Source of the DNA: Campanula takesimana | Lineage: Eukaryota > Streptophyta > Magnoliopsida > Asterales > Campanulaceae | DNA: 64,000 bases | Assembly: GCA_026119855.1 (NCBI GenBank) | Contig: JAOWBW010000425.1 | Coordinates: 620,001 to 684,000, forward strand | Direction of reading: 5' to 3' | Shown: positions 35,146-45,963 of the stretch, one piece after another | Layout: each line of letters starts with the position of its first letter | Position numbering within the stretch: the first letter of the stretch is position 1 | Position numbers and translations under genes: made by a program | Notes under the pieces: model-generated | The model's input: the letters and a program-made list of their open reading frames with translations, nothing else | Told to the model about the DNA's origin: nothing | The model's database searches: none

Positions 35146-35284
35146 TAATACTATACTTTAGTGGGAGTTTACTTGAGTTGTATCCGATTTTTTATTTTTT
35201 TTGTTATTTTTTTGACACCATGTATGCAATCGATGGTAAACCCACAGATTTCTTAACAGGATCCAGGATTTTTTTACTTTGTCG

Positions 35285-38200
35285 ATGACAGCAGATTCAA
35301 CTTCTCTTGATTATTGGCTGAATTGGAGATTCTTCCTCTGTGCATTATGGATCGTAATAGCAATGATAATATCTGGAGTTCTAATATTCAAATATGAAGG
35401 GCCTAAAAAGGAGAAATCTCGGAGAAGAGATGATCAGCTGGAAACAGTTGGGGTTTTGTACCAGGATGAAACTTGGAGGACATGTTTGAAAGTACTACAT
35501 CCAGCTTGGCTTCTTGCCTACAGATTAATTGCTTTTTCCACGCTTTTGGCCCTGCTTACAGCTGATTTTGTTGTTGCGGGAGTCCATGTATTTTACTTTT
35601 ACACTCAGTAAGTTTATAATCTCTCTCTCTCTCTCTCCCTCCTTTTCCCCTTCTTTTTTAATTGTTATGGAGCTAAAATTTACCCTTTGATTAGAGGCGT
35701 CTATCCTATACATATGCTCATCCGTTTCATGTTATTTTTTTTTCACTTTTGAGTACATGTTTACCATTCCCATTTCCATTTCCAGCTAAGGAGAATGCCT
35801 CATTCCCTTGGTTGGCTGGGCAAGCTAAAATATATTACTCTGGAATTTGCATCTGACATGTCAAACTGGTTTTGGGCCTGTTGATTTCTTCATTTACTAC
35901 AAATTCTTACTCCCTCTGTCCCTAAATGAATGTCCATTGACAAGAATTTTTCTGTCCCAAATGAATGTCTTTTTTGAAAAAAACTGGCCCTAAATGGTTG
36001 TTTTTTTTTTTTTTTTTTTTACCATTTTCCCCCCAAATGTCTCTTTATACTTGCAAAACTAAATGTTTGGAAAGAGGGTTACATGAATATATATGAATCT
36101 TACTAAATTGTATAAAAAGTAGAAATTTTCAGAGTGTCCCTTAAAATGAAAGTTGACCTTCATTTAAAGACGGAGGGAGTATCTATATCTGGTCTACTTG
36201 GACTTTGATGCTTGATTTAAAAGGTTGTTTTACTGGGTAGAAAGGCTTTGCTGCTTCAGTTTCAATTAGTATCACCTGGTTCAACAAATGTTCTCAAACA
36301 TGGAAACTGACATCAATAAGATGAGACTATTTTCTTCTATAATTCATCCCCCTTGGACGAAAAGCTTGTTGGTACATGTGATGAGTAATCAAACTTGTTC
36401 AACAAATTGTCTACTTTATTGATTATATATTTCTTTATTTATTTGTTATCATTTTGGATGCTGAACAGGTGGACATTTGCTTTGGTCACCGTCTATTTTG
36501 GAGTAAGTACAAACGCTACTATTTTTATGATCCCCATGTGATATCGATATATGTGCGTGTGTGCGTGCGTGCTTGAGAATTTTAACCTAATAACTTAAAG
36601 GGAATGGACCTTGTATATGCATTCCCGCCTTAGATAAGGGTTCCAGGTTTGTTCATGAGAAAGAGTTGGGATATCAAATTTTCATACCAATATATGTCAA
36701 GCAAGTCTGGTTAGTCTTTGGTACGGTTCAAGGAATGTGATGCCTAACAAATCACATGCTCGACATATATATTGAGATGGAAAAAAATGAGATACCTAGC
36801 TTTACCCTTTATTTATTGAACTAGTCTAACACCCGTGCGTTAAACGCACGGCCAAAAAACTTAAAAAGGTAACAGAAAGAAAATTACTATAACTATCTCG
36901 TTTTTTTCATAACTATTTTAAATAGGAATAATTATCCCATTTTCATGTAATTAATATTATTAACACCTCTATTTTTTTTCATTAAACATGTCTTTAAAAA
37001 TAGTTTTTTTATATATAATCTTATGAATTAATACTCCGTATTTTCTAACTAATATTATATAATATTATAGGTTAAATTAAATACACCACCTATAGATACA
37101 ATTAACCCCAAAATACGTTTGCAACTATCGTAACTTTAATTAATTAAACTCTCTATGGTTTATGGTTTGTAAAAACAATGGCAATTGCCTTGAAATGAAT
37201 GATGTTACAAATTCCAAGAAAAATCAGCTCTAACATATTTCAGATTTCTAGCAAAAATACATAAATAAATCAATTCATCATTAAATATCTGTCTCAAGCA
37301 TGCTAAAGCATTGATTAGGCAACCATAATAGTCTCAAGAAATAACACTGATTATTACAAATCTGATAGTATAAGAATTTAATTACTCTTTGGGGAAAAAA
37401 AAGTGAATTCGTACAAACGCTGCTAACTGCACCCGAATAAATAAGTATCATAACTACTGGGAAATAGCACCACAGAAATAAAAGAGCACTATATCAAAGT
37501 ACTATAAAGAATAACCACGAAAAAATGAGCTTTACTCTTACTATTGCGGAAGTCATCATCACCATCGACAAATCGTTGCAAGAGATATCCAGGAACTAAT
37601 CCTTTGGTCACAAAATAGAAAACATGTTGTATTTCATCGTCGGACAAGGCTAAGGATAAGGCATAGAAGTGTCATGCATGGACTCATGGCCAAATATGCA
37701 AAAACTATATATCAGAAAAATTCTCTTAATACATGAGTTGCACAGGAGTTCATCAAGTTTACAGCATTGCAAGTATTTGAGTTTACCAATCCTAAAGATT
37801 TCTTGTCAATCAGTTTGTCAAACCCATGAGCTTCAAGAAACCAAGCATAAAACCAAAGCCAGTTACAAATGCATAGGCAAGAAGAAAAATTCAATTAAGT
37901 TCCTCCATCTTACTGAGTATTCAGAGTTTTAGGAGCCAAATTTTCCTATCTTCATCAAGTATTGCATAAGTTTCAATCTCTATAAAGAAATTTTCTTTGG
38001 TCAGTAGGGGATCAAATCAGAAAACATCTAACTGCTCGCGATGTTATTTTGCAACCAAAAATCAGTGGAGGCCAGCTACAAACAATGTGAATTTCCCATT
38101 CGATAGAGTTCAGTATCCCTCAACTCATACACATGTATAAAAAGCCTCAAAGAGTCTTACGCACAAGCTCAATACAGATGGATAAAAAAGATACACAGAA

Positions 38201-41200
38201 ATTCATCTGATGAAGGCGAGAAATGATTCCTGCAGCTGAGAGTAAATAATTGGATGGGGGAGGGGAAGAGTTGAGTACAAAACGCATACATAAATGTCAA
38301 ATTAGAAACCCTGAACCTGAATGCTATCAGAAATCCAAATTTTACACCTTCGGGAACAATGTCAAAACAATTTAGTCATTGAACTAAAAAACATATAAGA
38401 TGTATGAAACACTAACAGAGTGTGTCGGTTAAAACCTGTGGGGAACTGGACTGGTAATCACAGTCTTCTTGGTTGAGAGAGACTTATCGAAACGCAGCAT
38501 TTCCTCGGTCAACTACCAGCAATGAACAACCCCTACTGCATTCCCTTCCACAAAGTACTACAATAAAAAGGTGCAATTTGAGAGAATTGTTCAAGACATG
38601 TAACAATAACATTTTCCCGTAGATAAAAAAGACTCGTTGACTTGCATACAGCCCATGGCCTTCCACAGCATATCCTATTTATTCGTCTAGCTAAATTTAT
38701 GTTGCACCAATCTTCCTTGCTTACTTTCCACAAGTTATCAGTTTAAATAATCTACTACCTCTGTCCCTAAATGAATATCCAAAAAAAAATCGGATTTACT
38801 CTTGGCCAAGAACAAATTTGAAAGTTTTTCGGACATTCATTTTACGACAGAGGGAGTAATCAAAATCAGTCTCCAGCAGCATCTAGGACTTAAGGGGCTT
38901 TCAGGATCAGATGCATACATCGGAAATAATTTCCTAATGTTGAAAATGTCCTATTTCCCCACTACAGATGAACCCCAAAATAAAAATCTGAAATAAAAGC
39001 AAAAAAAGAAATACAAATCAAAATGGGTGGATGAATCTTTTAAGTGAAAAAGACTTACAGTGGGGAACTTATTGCTGGTATAACAGATGAGCATAGAAGT
39101 TTTACCAACAACTCCATCTCCAATAGTGGCACATTTTGTGAACTTTAAGCACTATTCTTTCTGCAAGCAGCATCTTCAAGAAAATAGTGCTCTAAATCCA
39201 GAAAAAATGAAAGAAATAGTATTGATTGTTACTTAATACAGTCGCAATAGAGGGCCACCATTGAAATAGGGTCTTCCGATTGAGAGATAGAAAAAGAAAT
39301 GGCAGTGAGTTACTACGAACCCTATATCTAGCATATCTAGTAGTGAGGAAAATGGAAGATCTAGTGGTGGTTTAGGGCGGAATCTAGGCGGGAGTAGGAG
39401 AAGAAGATGGGGCGACACAAAGGGAGGAGACGGTTGGTGAAAACGAAGGGTTTAGGGAGGGAGAAGAGAAGAAGAGAGAAAAGTGAAGTGTGTGTTGTGT
39501 GCGTGTTTTATGAAGGGAGGGAGAGAGAGAGAGACGGGGAGTCTATAGCGCTATAAATTAGGGGCATTTTTGTCCAACAACGCTGATCAAATAGTGGTGT
39601 AATTACTAAATGAGATTAGAGATGAATGAATCTGGCTGCTTTTTAGGCTATATTCAAGTTTGGGCGGGAAAATGGGGGGTGTGCACTTCAGCTTTTATTT
39701 AGTAATAGATTGGTGAAGAATGTTATTTTTGGTTACTGATAGTACTATATTTAACTTATGGAAAAAATTGAGATACCTAGCATTACCCTTTATTTAATGA
39801 GTTGGTAAAATATCTTCTTTTTGGTTACTAATAGTACTATATTTAACTTTATTTATTTTTGCAGCTAGGTTCTTTGTTCTCCGCTTATGGTTGTTTCCAG
39901 TATTGCAAAGAAGATGGCGATGATCGAGTTCATAGTGGTGGTATAGATTCAGAACGAGGCGCGTATATGGCTCCCTCACTAGAGGAAAACGTGGATCCAC
40001 ATACCGTACCTATAAACATGAATAACCACTGCGAACCTCATGATCGCAAGATTGCAAACTTGTGGGGCTATTCGTTCCAAATAATTTTCCAGGCAAGTTC
40101 GTAATGTCAATTTTTTTGGAAAGTGTTTCGAAAGTGATATGGATTCCAATGTCACTTGGGAGAATTTAAATGCTAAACTTTCTAAAGAGGTGATATTTAA
40201 AGTGTGCATTTAGAACACATGTTAGCCAGAACCTTAATTTAAACGCATTTTCAATTGCTAGTTTTAATTGTCATAGCAAACTTGACTTTTTACCATCTAT
40301 GTTTTTATCAGTAGCGCCTTCAACTTGGGGATCTTTGTAGCCATTCATTATTTTTTCCATGTGCCATTTTCTCAGTGCGTAGTTTAATTCAGAAAGCATT
40401 GGCTAGAATATATGGGACTTAAGCCACCATTGTGTGGGCACCAAAGAAATTTTGTGACCTCACTTGTCTTTAATTTGGCGATGGGAGTTTAGCTAGTGGA
40501 GTGGGGAAGCATCAGGCTAAGATCAATTAGTTACTTTCTTCACCATTTTGCAAATATAAACTAGTTAGTAAATAGGTCATAATCACCATGCCATGTTACA
40601 AAGCAGCATATTAAATCAAATGCAATCCAGTGATTTATGTTATCTGAGTCCATGTTGGTGATAATAATGGAAGATTTTCATCTTCTTTTTTTTTTTGCGC
40701 TACTTATTCCTCTTTTATTAAATCTCTTGAGTAGACTCTAATGAATTTACTTATTTCTTTAATTTCCTTGCTTGCTTGATAGATATGCGGAGGTGCTGTT
40801 GCGCTTACAGATATTGTCTTTTGGTTCGTAATCTATCCATTTCTCACTCCAAAAGCTTCAGATTGAGTTTTGTAAGTATAATCCCTATAAACTCTCTTTT
40901 CATTTTCTTATTTTTTTAAAAAAAGTTGATATGTGTTTTCATGTCAGCTATCCTACTATATGTTGATTATATTTACACTTTGAGAGTAAATAAATTGTCT
41001 TTTGACAACTGCTTCACCTGTCAACTATTTTACAGTTCAAATGCCCTTTCTGTAGATGCTATTCTGGCACGCTGCAATACCAAAAAAGGGGAGCACTGGA
41101 CTTTGTCCGTTTACCATAATATGATTTCTAACCAAAGATAATGACGATTGCACTTCTTTTTTTTTTTTTCTTTTTTTTCTTTTTTTTTTTGCTAGCCCTG

Positions 41201-44200
41201 AAAAAAAAACCGTGCTCCAGTTTTTGAAGAAAAACCAACTTTTCATGCCAGTTCTGATATAATTTTAAGTTGCTTAATGAAGCTAGATAATCTCTTTCTG
41301 GAATCACCCTTTGATAAATAGAGCAATATTTACATTAAGATTCATTAATGACAAACACTTCCATGCGAACATGGAAGGCCAGTCTCATCCATGAGACGGG
41401 TTGGTTTTTGACCCGCCCGCCCGACCCACGAACCGGCCCCAGGACCCAGGGGTCGACCCTGCCACGTGGCAGCCTCTCATAGGCCCCATTTTTTATTTTT
41501 ATTTTTTATTTATTTTTTTTTCGGTTTGTCAAAAGTAATAGTTACTATAACTTAATGTAATGACTGTATTCATATAAAGTAACAGTTTGTATACATAAAA
41601 GTAATACATATATACAAAAAAATAACAGTGTTTTTTTCTATGTTTTCTTCGTTTGCCAAAAGTAATACTTATTACAACTAAAATGTAACGAACGTGTTAC
41701 TTATATGTAATAATGTTTATACATAATTGTAACACATATGTATAGAAAAAGTAATAATTCAACCATTTACATTTTTAGAGCTAAAAACACTTTATTAGTG
41801 TTACATGTAAAAGTATTACATTATCTATAGAAATATGTTATAATTTCTTTTATTAAAGTGTTACATTTACTTGTACAAACAATTACATTCATATATGAGT
41901 TGTTACTTTTCAAATGTTACTTTCTTTCAAAAAATTAAATCAAAATACACAATATTTTACATTTTTGCAAAAGCATTATTACATTTCAGTATAAATGATA
42001 ATTACATTTAGATATTGTTTGGGTTACATGTAATTATAGTTAGTATTACATTTGAAAAATGGGTAAAACGAGCTTTTGTTTTTGTAAAACAGGTGTTACG
42101 TTTACTTATGAACAATGTTACTTTATATGTATACAATCATTACATTAAGTTATGGTAACTATTACTTTTGGTGAACGGCTGAAAAGCCGAAAAAATAATA
42201 TAAAAACTCAAAAAAAAATAAAATAAAAAAATTTGGACCTCTGGGAGGCTGCCACATGGCGGGTCATGCCCCATGGGTCATGGGTCGACCCGTCTCATAC
42301 ATGAGACTGATCCCTTTGTTCTCATGGGAGACCACCACTTCATTAATTGTTTTCAGTATAGTATTGCTGTTAAGGTTTGTCATATTATTCTTATTAATCT
42401 TCTTGCCTAATGCAGTTAGAGGTTTCAATGCATTCTGTCAATGCTATTTTCTTCCTCATTGACCTGATCCTAAACAACATGGTAAGTTACTCGCTCCTTA
42501 AAGTCTTCTTTACATCTATTTTGATCTTCTTATTAGAAAAAATAAAATACTCCCTCTGTCCCAGAAAGATAGTCCCATTTTGACTTTTTATGGTCGACAA
42601 AATTGAACTTTGACCAAACATTGGTGTCAATCTAATCATCACAACAAAATTCTAAAATGTGTTATTGATAAATCACTTAATGATTAATCAATTACAACTT
42701 TTTGAATTTCACTAGAATGATTAGATTGACACTAGTGTTTGGTCAAAATTCATTTTTGTTGACCATAAAAAGTCAAAATGAGACTATCTTTCGGGGACAG
42801 AGGGAGTATAATCTTAATTCATTGATTAACTATATAGTATGATTCATTTTCTGCCTAAAAATGGGTCCCTTCCCAATACTAAGTTGCTCGATTCGTGATA
42901 CTTGTTTACATAATTGTAAGAACTAAAGTCTTCTTTTACCTAAACTTCTAACAAGTTGTCATTTCCTTTCAGCGATTTCCGTTCTTTCGTATGGCATATT
43001 TTGCTTTATGGACCGTTTCATTTGTCATCTTTCAGTGGATCATCCATGCTTGTGTTTCAATGTGGTAAGCAGAGATCTTTTCCTTTTTTAAATATGATAA
43101 GAAAGAAACTGTGAAATAAATCACCTTCACATCAAAAATCACAAGTTCCTTATTTTCATGTTTTGGCTAAGGAACCAAATCGAGAACCCTATAATTTATC
43201 AAAGTAGATAAAATAGTACCCAAATGAAAGAAAGGGCATCACTACCAGCACTCCATATTTCGACCATGACACTCTATTGATACTTTATATTGTTTGTACC
43301 AAATGCATAAGCATAAACAATGAAGTGGCTCAGTTGAAAATTTTTGCATGCTAATTCCAATTGCAATAAAAAATTTGTTTCATTATTTAAGATCAATTTG
43401 TTTCATTGTTTGTACCAAATGCATAAGCATACTTTATTTTGTTTGCACCCTTGATTCATTTAAACAACTGCGTTTTTCACTTCATTGCAGGTGGCCATAT
43501 CCTTTTCTTGACTTGGCCTCTCCTTACGCTCCTGTATGGTATGTGTATATTAACCGAGTTCATTTCTGAAAGTCCTGCCGTAGGTATTTGGTCTAAAGCA
43601 ATGGCTTGCACGGTTTGACAAGCCGTAATGCGTAGTTTTATGAATATGAATATATACCTAAAGATTATGTATGCCTGTGTCTGGGATTAGTGGGTATGAG
43701 CCAAATCTAGGATCTTTGACTTTAGGGTGTACTCCCTCACTCCCATAATAAATGTCGCATTTGACTTGTCAATAGTTGTAAGGAATGCCCTTTACTTGTT
43801 TGTGCATTACTTGTACAATAGTAAAATTGCACCAAGTCTATTTCCTTATCTGAAAACACGACATTTATTTTGGGACATGCCAAATGGATTTAGTGTCATT
43901 TATTATGGTTCGTAACTGGGTCAGGCTCAGCTCGAGTTCAACTTGAGTCAAGTTCAAAATTTGCTTAAGCTTATCGAGTCCAGCTTGAATTTCTCAAGTC
44001 CAGACTTAACTCAGCTGTTTCACCCCCTAGTAGTAATAACCCTAATAACCCTAATTGCTAATAGATTTAGAACTCGATTGGCCAAATCTGAAACTCGTTA
44101 TAGCTCTCGGTTAAATTCGTTTAAAAATCTAACGCTCTGCTAAAATAAACATTGCAGGTACTTGGGAGTTGGGTTGCTTATTCTCCCATGCTACAGCTTT

Positions 44201-44269
44201 TTTGCAGTAATCGCTCGTATTAAGCAGTTTTGTTTGTCAAGATACTTTCATCAACCCACCAGGACATGA
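35285..44269 (+). CDS. Plant multipass membrane protein, rolling-stone-like family (At1g10660/At1g70505 type), frameshifted in exon 4
   Basis: Exons: 35285-35607, 36469-36502, 39865-40092, 40783-40871, 42416-42481, 42973-43064, 43491-43538, 44158-44269. Hydrophobic segments begin at FFLCALWIVIAMIISGVLIF (residues 16-35). Others lie around LIAFSTLLALLTADFVVAGV, TFALVTVYFGLGSLF, ALTDIVFWFVIYPFL, NAIFFLIDLILNN, YFALWTVSFVIFQWIIHACV and LGVGLLILPCYSFFAV. The blocks ALTDIVFW, MHSVN and WWPYPFLDL..PYAPVWY identify the plant family, whose function is unknown. Exon 4 is 89 nt, one base short of a multiple of three. As written it meets TGA after PKASD, although splicing otherwise joins in frame. One lost base near 40858 would account for it, giving about 330 aa in all. 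Intron 3 has a GC donor (CAG|GCAAGT). Intron 2 holds a Helitron, introns 4, 5 and 7 other transposons. The start is the ATG at 35285. Either a recent null allele or a sequencing error. Confidence 0.75.
35910..36179. mobile_element. Stowaway-type MITE in intron 1 (270 bp)
   Basis: CTCCCTCTGTCCCTAAATGA ... ATTTAAAGACGGAGGGAG with TA flanks. A T tract lies inside at about 36000-36020. Confidence 0.8.
37542..37662 (-). pseudogene. Exon-like fragment captured in the Helitron
   Basis: On the minus strand an open segment reads LSDDEIQHVFYFVTKG followed by LVPGYLLQRFVDGDDDFRN. It ends at a good donor (AATA|GTAAGA), with a possible acceptor (CCTTAG) just upstream. Amino-acid composition looks coding, but the family is not recognised. 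Helitrons often carry host gene pieces, so this is probably a captured exon. No complete gene is present around it. Confidence 0.35.
38755..38856. mobile_element. Stowaway-type MITE inside the Helitron (102 bp)
   Basis: CTACCTCTGTCCCTAAATGA ... TCATTTTACGACAGAGGGAG, with TA on both sides. Confidence 0.8.
39759..39850. repeat. 92-bp tandem duplicate of the Helitron target
   Basis: This segment (GAGATACCTAGCATTACCCT.. to ..TGGTTACTAATAGTACTATA) matches 36778-36820 joined to 39710-39758 with a few substitutions. It lies directly before the acceptor of exon 3 (39864). Confidence 0.85.
41350..42338. mobile_element. Nonautonomous Mutator-like element, 989 bp, in intron 4
   Basis: A 9-bp duplication TTCATTAAT stands at 41341-41349 and 42339-42347. 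The ends GACAAACACTTCCATG.. and (inverted) GTGGTGGTCTCCCATG.. share a terminal inverted repeat that includes CAGTCTCATCCATGAGACGG. The interior is full of TAATA/GTAAC/TTACAT motifs like those in the elements at 49232 and 17847. It encodes no MURA transposase. Confidence 0.82.
42550..42806. mobile_element. Stowaway-type MITE in intron 5 (257 bp)
   Basis: CTCCCTCTGTCCCAGAAAGA ... TCTTTCGGGGACAGAGGGAG with TA on both sides. The inner arms (CAAACATTGGTGTCAATCTA) are inverted. Same family as 22253-22517. Confidence 0.85.
43732..43878. mobile_element. Stowaway-type MITE in intron 7, right end eroded
   Basis: The left end CTCCCTCACTCCCATAATAA matches the family at 25883. The right side, ACATTTATTTTGGGACATGC, lacks the final GGAGGGAG. 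Confidence 0.6.
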
Positions 44270-45026
44270 AGAAAGTGTCATTCGGGGGTCTGGGATATGC
44301 CAGTCGACACTACGCTCATAAGTAATTCATTTCCATGGCACGAGAACGAATATTCATAATGCGAAATATGTATGAATAATTAAACAAACAGAAAGCCGAT
44401 TGGCAATTGTTACGTACGAGTATTTTTTCAAGAGGCCCGGGTTGGTCCGATTAAAATGTTCCAGGAAAATTTTGTACCAATGAAGAAGTTGATGAAAATA
44501 TGGCATCCATGGATACATTGCTTCATTATCTTTTTCCATTTTATATATTATATTCAAAAATTTAAAAACAATATTTTCTCCCGTAATAAATGTTCGGCTT
44601 TCTATTTGTTCAGTCTCAAAATAAGTGTGCATTTCGAAATAGGAAAATTGCAGTGTGATTGTGTTATTTTACCCTTTTTTCACATTTATTTAGTGCTCCC
44701 TCCATCCCAGAGAGTAGAGTATACGTCCACCTTTCATTTTTAGTCCGTCCCAGACTATATGTCCAATTCTAAAGATGGCAATTTTTTTTACTATTTCTCC
44801 CACTCATTCTCTCTCCTACTTTACTTTTATACTCACAACACCAATCAACGTAATCTCCGTGCAAATGAGAGGTTGGACATATACTCTGAGACTGAGACGG
44901 AGGGAGTAATTTTTACGTACAAATAAATCAAACACATTATTTATTTATGGGCCGCGCTGGTAAATCATTTGGTGACGAATGAACTGAAAAGGTAACAGAA
45001 AAGGGCTAGATATACGTTAGCTTTAC
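44270..45026. other. Intergenic region between membrane-protein gene and RHM
   Basis: 3' flank of the membrane-protein gene, one MITE (44696-44906), then a short promoter-like segment before the RHM leader. No gene seen. Confidence 0.5.
44696..44906. mobile_element. Stowaway-type MITE (211 bp) upstream of RHM
   Basis: CTCCCTCCATCCCAGAGAGT ... TCTGAGACTGAGACGGAGGGAG, TA at the right. It lies about 100-350 bp before the RHM leader and so in the likely promoter region. Confidence 0.8.
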
Positions 45027-45963
45027 ATGGCTGAACGCTTATCTTGCGACAGTCAGTCGCACATACTTCACACTCACTGCGCGTTTCCTTCTCATCCAAC
45101 AAACTACTTCCATCTCTCATCTTTTTCAAACTTCACAACTCCAATTTTTCCCTTTCTCTTTTTTTTTTCTTCTTCTCAATTCTCATTCATCATTCATCAT
45201 TCTTCTTCTCAATTCTCATTGATCATTCTTCTTCTTCTTCTCCTTCTCCATTTTGGTCGGTTCGCTGGAGCATTTCCACCAACACATGTTACGCACCTCT
45301 ACACCACTGTAAGTTCAATTCCATTTTTCTTTTGAAATGGGGAGTGAAAGAAAAATCTGTGTTTTAAATGTCATTTCCATGTTTTGTTATGGTGATTTTG
45401 ATGATGTAATCGAGATTCTGGAATTTCTGTGTAGACTATATTAGTAGATCGATGATCGTATGTACAGTTAAATGCATGGTGAAAGAAGTGTTTAATGTAA
45501 TTAGGATTTATGACAGATTTGAGTTCAGATCGTATGAATGTCGTCGTGCTTTATAGTTTCAAAAAGCTTCTATTTTATAAATGTTTTAACAATGTGATGG
45601 TTTAATACAAGATTCCATGTAATCAAATTCAGAAATTTCTCTCTATTAGATTTCGGGTTTGAGTAACATACTAACATTTGACCCAAGGACGCGTGATAAT
45701 TATCTATATTCTGAATGTTTTGGCATTGACATTCATGTTAATGACAATGGTAATTGATAAAATTCCGAAGCAAATGAAAACCTTCAAAAATAGGGATGCT
45801 TAATACATGCCTTTAGATCACATGTATGTTTTTATGCAGTATGTACCTTGTCGAATTCAGAATTTCAGATCATATAATTACGTCATCTCATATGTTACCA
45901 ACTGTTTGATGAAATGTCTCAGTTATTACAACGGACTGAAATATCTGCCAAGAGCAGGAAAGG
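45027..45963 (+). promoter_or_regulatory. RHM 5' UTR with leader intron
   Basis: A CT-rich leader (about 45027-45308) ends at a GTAAGT donor (45309). The acceptor AAGAGCAG (45957) leaves six bases, GAAAGG, before the ATG at 45964. A leader intron of about 650 bp is a usual arrangement for plant housekeeping sugar-nucleotide genes and often raises expression. The transcription start is not determined. Confidence 0.6.

Larger units (their letters stand above)
36821..39709 (-). mobile_element. Nonautonomous Helitron (2.89 kb) in intron 2
   Basis: On the minus strand it starts TCTATTACTAAATAAAAGC after host A (5' end at 39709). It ends with a hairpin (CCGTGCGT/ACGCACGG with a 3-base loop, 36833-36851) and GTGTTAGACTAG before host T (3' end at 36821). 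Removing it joins 36820 to 39710 and recreates a 92-bp unit whose tandem copy stands at 39759-39850, so the boundaries are confirmed to the base. It encodes no Rep/helicase. Inside are a leader-like CT-rich stretch (39400-39540), an exon-like segment (37542-37662) and a Stowaway MITE (38755-38856). Confidence 0.88.

Noticed and set aside
35279..35284. Start of the membrane-protein frame two codons upstream at a TTG
   Set aside because: Plants rarely start at TTG, and the ATG at 35285 is in the same frame and fits.
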